Part shown: positions 5,434-9,360 of the stretch, piece after piece
Layout of the letters: the number at the start of each line of letters is the position of its first letter
Numbering within the stretch: position 1 is the stretch's first letter
Assembly (NCBI GenBank): GCA_003519685.1
Contig: DOWG01000125.1
Coordinates: 1 to 9,360 of the forward strand
DNA: 9,360 bases
DNA from: Lachnospiraceae bacterium
GTDB taxonomy: Bacteria > Bacillota > Clostridia > Lachnospirales > Lachnospiraceae
Reading direction: 5' to 3'
Position numbers and translations under genes: made by a program
The notes under the pieces: generated by a model
The model's input: only the letters and a program-made list of their open reading frames with translations
Databases searched by the model: none
What the model was told of the DNA's origin: nothing

Positions 5434-6066
5434 TTACATATCCTTGAGTACCTGATTTAACTTCGTCTTAATCCTGGTCAATGCATTGTCGATTGTCTTT
5501 GGCTCTTTTCCAAGAACTTCCGCAATCTGTATATATTTTAAATCCTGCATATATAAGTCTAGAACCTGTTTTTCCAAGTTGCTCAAACGCCTTACAAGTT
5601 CATATTCTATCATACTAGTATTCTCTTTGTCAATAACTAATTCTTCAGGATTCGATACATTTTTTTGATGGATTATGTCAACTAACGTTTCCTTTTCCTC
5701 TGAATCACTATTTTCTCCATAAGCTGGTGCATATAAGGAGATATATGTATTCAGCGGTATGTTCTTTTTCCGATTCGAAGCTTTGATCGCGCTATAAATT
5801 TGTCTGGAAATACAAAGATCCGCAAAGTTAAAGAAAGAATTGTCTTTATCGCTTTGAAAGTCCCGGACCGCCTTATATAAACCAATCATGCCTTCCTGTA
5901 TCAGATCATCCCGGTCACCACCGATTAAAAACAATGCCTTCGCTTTATTTCTAACAAGATATTTGTACTTCTCTAAGAGATAATCCATGGCGGATTGATT
6001 TCCCTCACGGATCAAAGAGACAATTTCATTATCGGATAGGATATCAAATTCGGTACTTGATGTCAT
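5434..6066 (-). CDS. sigH: RNA polymerase sigma-H factor (SigH/Spo0H family)
   Basis: This sigma-70-family factor directs RNA polymerase to stationary-phase, early-sporulation and competence promoters in Firmicutes. The 210-residue protein (B. subtilis SigH 218) has region 2 at about 25-100, with the core-binding segment DLIQEGMIGLYKAVRDF at 54-70, and a region 4 helix-turn-helix at about 160-205 ending in KTIDNALTRIKTKL. An in-frame GTG at 6087 would add seven residues, but a perfect AAGGAGG (6075-6081) lies inside that extension, 8 nt before the ATG at 6066, so the ATG is the start. It follows rlmB as in Bacillus (rlmB-yacP-sigH, here without yacP). The tRNA-Thr starts one base after its stop. 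The expected rpmG-secE-nusG genes do not follow. Confidence 0.92.
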   Translation of the reverse strand: MTSSTEFDILSDNEIVSLIREGNQSAMDYLLEKYKYLVRNKAKALFLIGGDRDDLIQEGMIGLYKAVRDFQSDKDNSFFNFADLCISRQIYSAIKASNRKKNIPLNTYISLYAPAYGENSDSEEKETLVDIIHQKNVSNPEELVIDKENTSMIEYELVRRLSNLEKQVLDLYMQDLKYIQIAEVLGKEPKTIDNALTRIKTKLNQVLKDM

Positions 6067-6196
6067 ACTTGCTGCCTCCTTATTCACCTAAACGCATTTT
6101 TTCTACTATCTTTTCCATCTCCGGTCAAAGATTATCCAACCGGCAGATTCCGTTTTAGAGCAGAAGAGCATTTTAATCCTTCCAGGCAAATACAAT

Positions 6197-6236
6197 ATTA
6201 TAACCACTCGCCAATAGGCAATCCTTTGTCAAAGCT
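6197..6236 (-). promoter_or_regulatory. Possible promoter region upstream of sigH
   Basis: In the 159-nt rlmB-sigH spacer the minus strand has a perfect TATAAT (6197-6202), but no matched -35 at 16-18 bp; a perfect TTGACA lies 24 bp further upstream (complement near 6227-6232). No terminator separates rlmB from sigH. Either a weak or activator-dependent promoter is present or sigH is read through from rlmB. Confidence 0.3.
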
Positions 6237-6246
6237 TATCATCCTT

Positions 6247-6987
6247 TTAGCTTAATCTCTGTCTGACGATTTCATAAGTAAGAACCCCCATTGCTACGGA
6301 AGCATTTAAAGAGTCCACCTTACCATACATCGGAATCTTAGCGGTAAAATCACATTTTTCTTTGACCAGCCGGCCAACCCCTTCCCCTTCACTGCCGATT
6401 ACCAATCCAATCGGGCCTTTCAAATTCATCTTATACATCAGCTCACCGTCCATATCGGCGCAAACAAACCATAGCCCTTTTTTCTTTAAATCTTCTATTG
6501 TATTGGATAAATTAGTAACCTTTGCTACCGGAAGATAGTTAATTGCTCCTGCAGAAGTTTTGGCAACCGTTGCCGTAAGTCCTACTGCATGGCGCTTTGG
6601 TATAATAATCCCGTGGGCGCCGGCCTGATGAGCGGTACGAATCATAGCTCCAAGGTTATGCGGATCCTCTATATTATCCAGTAAAATAATAAATGGGTCT
6701 TCCTTCTTTTCTTCTGCCGCCTTTAAAATGTCCTCCACTTCCGCATACTCATAAGCTGCGCAATACGCAATTACTCCCTGATGCTTTCCTGTCGAAGATA
6801 GCTGATCCAGCCGTTCTTTCTTTACAAAGGTAATGATTGCGTCTGTTTTTTTGGCTTCTCTTATGATGGTTCTTACCGGTCCGTCCTGATTTCCATCCAG
6901 AACAAACAGTCGGTCGATCGTTTTCCCGGCACGGAAAGCTTCGATTACTGCATTACGGCCTTCTATCGTAAATTCTTCGTATCTCAT
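6247..6987 (-). CDS. rlmB: 23S rRNA (guanosine-2251-2'-O)-methyltransferase RlmB
   Basis: RlmB methylates the ribose of G2251 in the peptidyl-transferase P-loop of 23S rRNA, using S-adenosylmethionine. The 246-residue protein has an N-terminal L30e-like substrate-binding domain (about 1-80) and a C-terminal SPOUT knot domain with all three motifs: motif 1 DNIEDPHNLGAMIRTA at 104-119, motif 2 GPIGLVIGSEGEGV at 191-204, and motif 3 from 218 with SLNASVAMGVLTYE at about 226-239. The ATG at 6987 is preceded by AGAGG 10 nt away, next to a CTTTCGAAAG palindrome (7003-7012). It lies 84 nt after rfbB with no terminator between. The cysS and mrnC genes that usually precede it are absent. TrmH-family paralogues exist, but the sigH neighbour supports RlmB. 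Confidence 0.92.
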   Translation of the reverse strand: MRYEEFTIEGRNAVIEAFRAGKTIDRLFVLDGNQDGPVRTIIREAKKTDAIITFVKKERLDQLSSTGKHQGVIAYCAAYEYAEVEDILKAAEEKKEDPFIILLDNIEDPHNLGAMIRTAHQAGAHGIIIPKRHAVGLTATVAKTSAGAINYLPVAKVTNLSNTIEDLKKKGLWFVCADMDGELMYKMNLKGPIGLVIGSEGEGVGRLVKEKCDFTAKIPMYGKVDSLNASVAMGVLTYEIVRQRLS

Positions 6988-7071
6988 TCTGTCCTAACCT
7001 CTCTTTCGAAAGCATACCTTCCGAAAATATATTAATTGTCGTATTGATAGTGGGTGCCATTCATCCTGCGG

Positions 7072-8148
7072 CTACATCCGATACATCTTCTCGTAGTATT
7101 TCTGATATTCGCCCTTCGTTATCCGCTCCATCCATTCCATATGCTCTAAGTACCAGGCAATCGTCCGTTTTATACCCTCGGAGAACGGTGTCTCCGGCTC
7201 CCATCCAAGTTCTGCTTTAATCTTGTCCGGAGCAATTGCATATCGAAAATCATGTCCCTTCCGATCCTCTACATACGTAATCAAGTCATGGGAAATCAGC
7301 TTTCTTCTCGGATCCTTGGCAGAAAGCATTTCTAACAGAGTATCGATTATCATTGTAACAATCTCGATATTTTTCTTCTCGTTATGTCCGCCGACATTAT
7401 AGACCTCTCCTACTCTTCCTTTTTCCGCCACCAAATCAATCGCTTTGCAATGATCCTCAACATAGAGCCAATCCCTGACATTCTTACCGGTTCCATAGAC
7501 AGGAAGCTTCTTACCGTTTAAGGCATTATTAATCATCAAAGGAATTAATTTTTCCGGAAATTGATAAGGTCCATAATTATTACTGCATCTCGTGATGTTC
7601 GCCGGGAAATGGAACGTATCCACATAGGATTTCACCATTAAATCCGCGGAAGTCTTACTTGCGGAATATGGGCTGTGCGGATCAAGAGGAGTTGTTTCAT
7701 AGAAATAGCCTTCCTCTCCTTCCAAGGCACCATACACTTCATCCGTCGATACCTGAAGATATTTTTTCCCCGGTTTAAAGCCGTCCTCTGTTTCCCAGGC
7801 AAGCTTTGCTGCATTTAAAAGGTTCAAGGTGCCCAAGACATTGGTATTAACGAATACCTCCGGATTACGGATGCTGCGGTCCACATGGCTTTCTGCTGCA
7901 AAATGGATGACCCGGTCAATATCATAGGTTTGAAAAATATTAAGGATTGCTTTCTTATCACAGACATCCACTTTAAGAAATTTATAATTCTTTCGATGTT
8001 CTACTTCCTTCAAATTCTCCAGGTTTCCTGCATAGGTCAGGCAGTCAACATTGATGATATTTATTTCCTCCTGATATTTTTTCAGCATATACAATATAAA
8101 ATTTGATCCAATAAATCCGGCGCCCCCGGTAACAAGATATGTTTTCAT
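7072..8148 (-). CDS. rfbB: dTDP-glucose 4,6-dehydratase
   Basis: RfbB (RmlB) converts dTDP-glucose to dTDP-4-keto-6-deoxyglucose, the second step of dTDP-L-rhamnose synthesis, in the cytoplasm with bound NAD. The 358-residue protein is an extended SDR: TGGAGFIGS at 7-15 binds NAD, the catalytic STDEVYG at 134-140 supplies Thr, Asp and Glu, and Tyr161-x3-Lys165 (YSASK) is the SDR pair. CSNNYGPYQ at about 188-196 and RDWLYVEDH at about 225-233 are family hallmarks. An upstream in-frame ATG at 8175 is unlikely: AGGAGG (8156-8161) lies downstream of it, 7 nt before the ATG at 8148 (4 nt before another ATG at 8151). The start overlaps the rfbD stop by one base (TGATG), so the two are coupled. Confidence 0.95.
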   Translation of the reverse strand: MKTYLVTGGAGFIGSNFILYMLKKYQEEINIINVDCLTYAGNLENLKEVEHRKNYKFLKVDVCDKKAILNIFQTYDIDRVIHFAAESHVDRSIRNPEVFVNTNVLGTLNLLNAAKLAWETEDGFKPGKKYLQVSTDEVYGALEGEEGYFYETTPLDPHSPYSASKTSADLMVKSYVDTFHFPANITRCSNNYGPYQFPEKLIPLMINNALNGKKLPVYGTGKNVRDWLYVEDHCKAIDLVAEKGRVGEVYNVGGHNEKKNIEIVTMIIDTLLEMLSAKDPRRKLISHDLITYVEDRKGHDFRYAIAPDKIKAELGWEPETPFSEGIKRTIAWYLEHMEWMERITKGEYQKYYEKMYRM

Positions 8149-9026
8149 CATTTTTCCTCCTGATAATCCTTCCAATATTCTTTAAAAGCATCCTTCCAAT
8201 CCTTCATCAGATACCCATGCCTTTCCCTAAGTGCTTTATTATCCAGTACGGAATACATCGGCCTTTTGGCCGGGGTAGGATATTCAGATGTCGAAATTGC
8301 TTCTATATGAACCTCTTTCCCTGCTTCCTTCATTATCTCAACTGCAAAGGCATACCAGCTGGTACTTCCTTCACAAGTGGCATGATAGAGACCGTAGCTT
8401 TCGGTCTGAATTAAAAATGCAATCACTCTGGCTATTTCCAGTGCACTGGTCGGTGTGCCGAGCTGATCTGCCACAACCCGGAGCTGCTTGCCGCTATCCG
8501 CCAGACGCAGCATCGTTCTTACGAAATTTTTACCTTCTCCGTATACCCAAGCAGTACGTAGGATAAAGAATTTCTTACAATATTTCTCCACAAATTCATC
8601 CCCCGCCAGCTTTGTCCTGCCGTAGGCACTGATCGGATTGGCAGCATCTCCCTCAATATAAGGCTTGCCGGCTTGTCCATCATAAACATAATCTGTAGAA
8701 ATATGAACCAGCTTTGCGCCGATCCTCTTTGCAGCCATTGCCAGGAATTTTGGTCCCAAAGCATTAACACGATATGCTCTGTCTTCCTCACTCTCACATA
8801 GGTCAACCGCGGTGAATGCCGCACAATTTATAATGATATCCGGCTTCAAATCATTCATCAAAGAGTTCACTGCTGCCTCATCGGTAATATCAAAAGGCAG
8901 AATATTCTCTTTGGCATCTCCGACCTGGCCCGTCCGATAAATTGTATTATCCTTCGCATCCCGAAGCACCCTGTCTACAGCAAGTCCCAGTTGTCCGCCC
9001 GCTCCGGTAATCAAAACTTTTTTCAT
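8148..9026 (-). CDS. rfbD: dTDP-4-dehydrorhamnose reductase
   Basis: RfbD (RmlD) carries out the last step of dTDP-L-rhamnose synthesis, the NAD(P)H-dependent reduction of dTDP-4-keto-L-rhamnose. The 292-residue protein has the nucleotide-binding TGAGGQLG at 7-14, NCAAFTAVD at about 67-75, STDYVYDG at 110-117 and the catalytic Tyr135-x3-Lys139 (YGRTK), and a C-terminal substrate domain with LRTAWVYG. The ATG at 9026 follows GAGG at 11 nt. It is the first gene of an rfbD-rfbB operon from the promoter at 9218-9246; rfbA (thymidylyltransferase) and rfbC (epimerase) are not in the window and must be elsewhere if the pathway is complete. The product would feed cell-wall or surface polysaccharide synthesis. 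Confidence 0.94.
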   Translation of the reverse strand: MKKVLITGAGGQLGLAVDRVLRDAKDNTIYRTGQVGDAKENILPFDITDEAAVNSLMNDLKPDIIINCAAFTAVDLCESEEDRAYRVNALGPKFLAMAAKRIGAKLVHISTDYVYDGQAGKPYIEGDAANPISAYGRTKLAGDEFVEKYCKKFFILRTAWVYGEGKNFVRTMLRLADSGKQLRVVADQLGTPTSALEIARVIAFLIQTESYGLYHATCEGSTSWYAFAVEIMKEAGKEVHIEAISTSEYPTPAKRPMYSVLDNKALRERHGYLMKDWKDAFKEYWKDYQEEK

Positions 9027-9048
9027 TTTTCATTCTTCCTCGCATTCC

Positions 9049-9063
9049 GCCGCCAACGGCGGC
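9049..9063 (-). other. GC-rich hairpin in the rfbD leader
   Basis: The arms GCCGCC (9049-9054) and GGCGGC (9058-9063) flank a 3-nt loop, about 23 nt upstream of the rfbD start and just ahead of its Shine-Dalgarno. No U-run follows. It could affect ribosome access or mRNA stability; no known riboswitch or T-box motif is seen with it. Confidence 0.5.
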
Positions 9064-9080
9064 ACAAAATTTAATGAAAG

Positions 9081-9141
9081 AAGCTGCTTGCAGATTTCTT
9101 CCTGGTGAAAGCAATATTTCTTTCTCACTTCTGTGCAGCTT
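9081..9141 (-). other. Long inverted repeat in the rfbD leader
   Basis: AAGCTGC (9081-9087) pairs perfectly with GCAGCTT (9135-9141), extended by CAG/CTG (9091-9093 and 9131-9133) across a small internal loop, enclosing about 37 nt. The 3' partner also contains the local palindrome CTGC-AA-GCAG, so the two foldings compete. A regulatory role is only a suggestion. Confidence 0.4.
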
Positions 9142-9217
9142 TTTACGCATCACAAGTTTGTGTCTGCGCGGCTTACTCTTATATTTTAATCTATTAAGAA
9201 CAGACTAGTCCAACTAT

Positions 9218-9246
9218 AGTATAATCAATCCAAGAATAAATTACAA
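9218..9246 (-). promoter_or_regulatory. Sigma-A-type promoter of rfbD-rfbB
   Basis: The minus strand has TTGTAA (9241-9246) and TATACT (9218-9223) with an ideal 17-bp spacer. Transcription would start near 9211, leaving a leader of about 185 nt. It is the best promoter match in the 334-nt gene-free right end. Confidence 0.6.
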
Positions 9247-9360
9247 TCACTTTCAGGGCAATTTCGGAGCATTACGGCATGAATTCGTTACTGTTCACAC
9301 CCACCATGTATACCATGTTATGATTTTGACAAATGATATCCGAATCGGAGACGCTTTCGC
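9247..9360. other. Right edge without a recognisable gene
   Basis: No frame here has both a start and a ribosome binding site. Minus-strand frames are open from the right edge to stops near 9295 or 9270 and could be the tail of a gene beyond the window, but the short peptides match nothing I recognise. It holds the 15-bp block 9287-9301 that recurs inverted at 4223-4237, and the short direct repeat accatgt near 9303 and 9312. Confidence 0.35.

Noticed and set aside
6067..6087. GTG start at 6087 for sigH
   Set aside because: A perfect AAGGAGG lies inside the extension, 8 nt before the ATG at 6066, which fits the family N-terminus.
8519..8824. Minus-strand open frame of 101 codons inside rfbD
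   Set aside because: It lies fully within rfbD in another frame, with no ribosome binding site or recognisable domain; it is a shadow of a strongly supported gene.
8947..9153. Minus-strand open frame of 68 codons covering the rfbD leader and start
   Set aside because: It would need an unsupported start, runs through the leader hairpins and overlaps rfbD out of frame; its translation after the leader is a frame-shifted reading of rfbD.
9027..9217. T-box or known riboswitch in the rfbD leader
   Set aside because: No T-box core sequence, intrinsic terminator or other conserved riboswitch core could be found by eye.
1..9360. CRISPR array, complete insertion sequence, toxin-antitoxin or other defence system
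   Set aside because: No regularly spaced repeats, transposase frames, or paired small genes of such types are visible; the only mobile trace is the integrase remnant.

Overview
The window looks like a chromosomal piece of a low-to-medium GC Firmicute, most likely a Lachnospiraceae-type Clostridium. Three things point there: the gene block rsmI / yabB-type methyltransferase / ricT / holB / yaaR, the rlmB-sigH pair, and tRNA genes that lack an encoded CCA end. No taxonomic search could be run, so the placement is an inference. Every intact gene is on the minus strand; the only plus-strand gene is a broken integrase.

Layout in minus-strand (transcription) order, from the right end. A sigma-A-type promoter at 9218-9246 drives a leader of about 185 nt carrying two inverted repeats. 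It is followed by rfbD and rfbB (dTDP-rhamnose synthesis), which overlap by one base. Next come rlmB (23S rRNA 2'-O-methyltransferase) and sigH (sigma-H family factor). A tRNA-Thr(GGT) begins one base after the sigH stop, and a Rho-independent terminator follows it at 5271-5295. Then comes a scar of about 0.7 kb: the 3' part of a phage/ICE-type tyrosine recombinase gene on the plus strand (about 4671-5200, 5'-truncated, internally deleted and frameshifted), its own terminator, and a perfect 11-bp tandem repeat between it and tRNA-Thr. After the scar is a tRNA-Pro with anticodon AGG, with its own strong promoter, a partial duplication of its 3' end just downstream, and a terminator at 4366-4402. 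The left part is one operon: yaaR, holB, ricT, the yabB-type methyltransferase and rsmI, then the first 24 codons of a membrane or exported protein that runs off the left edge.

Functionally the left operon mixes replication (clamp-loader delta'), RNA processing (RicT) and RNA modification (TrmN6-like, RsmI). The right half joins nucleotide-sugar synthesis to ribosome methylation and a stationary-phase/competence-type sigma factor. I see no clearly new system. The most informative structure is the recombination scar between tRNA-Pro and tRNA-Thr. It coincides with breaks in expected gene order: no rpmG-secE-nusG after sigH, and no tmk before yaaR. Secondary points of interest are the A34 proline tRNA, the sigH/tRNA-Thr junction, and related repeat units in the yaaR and rfbD leaders.
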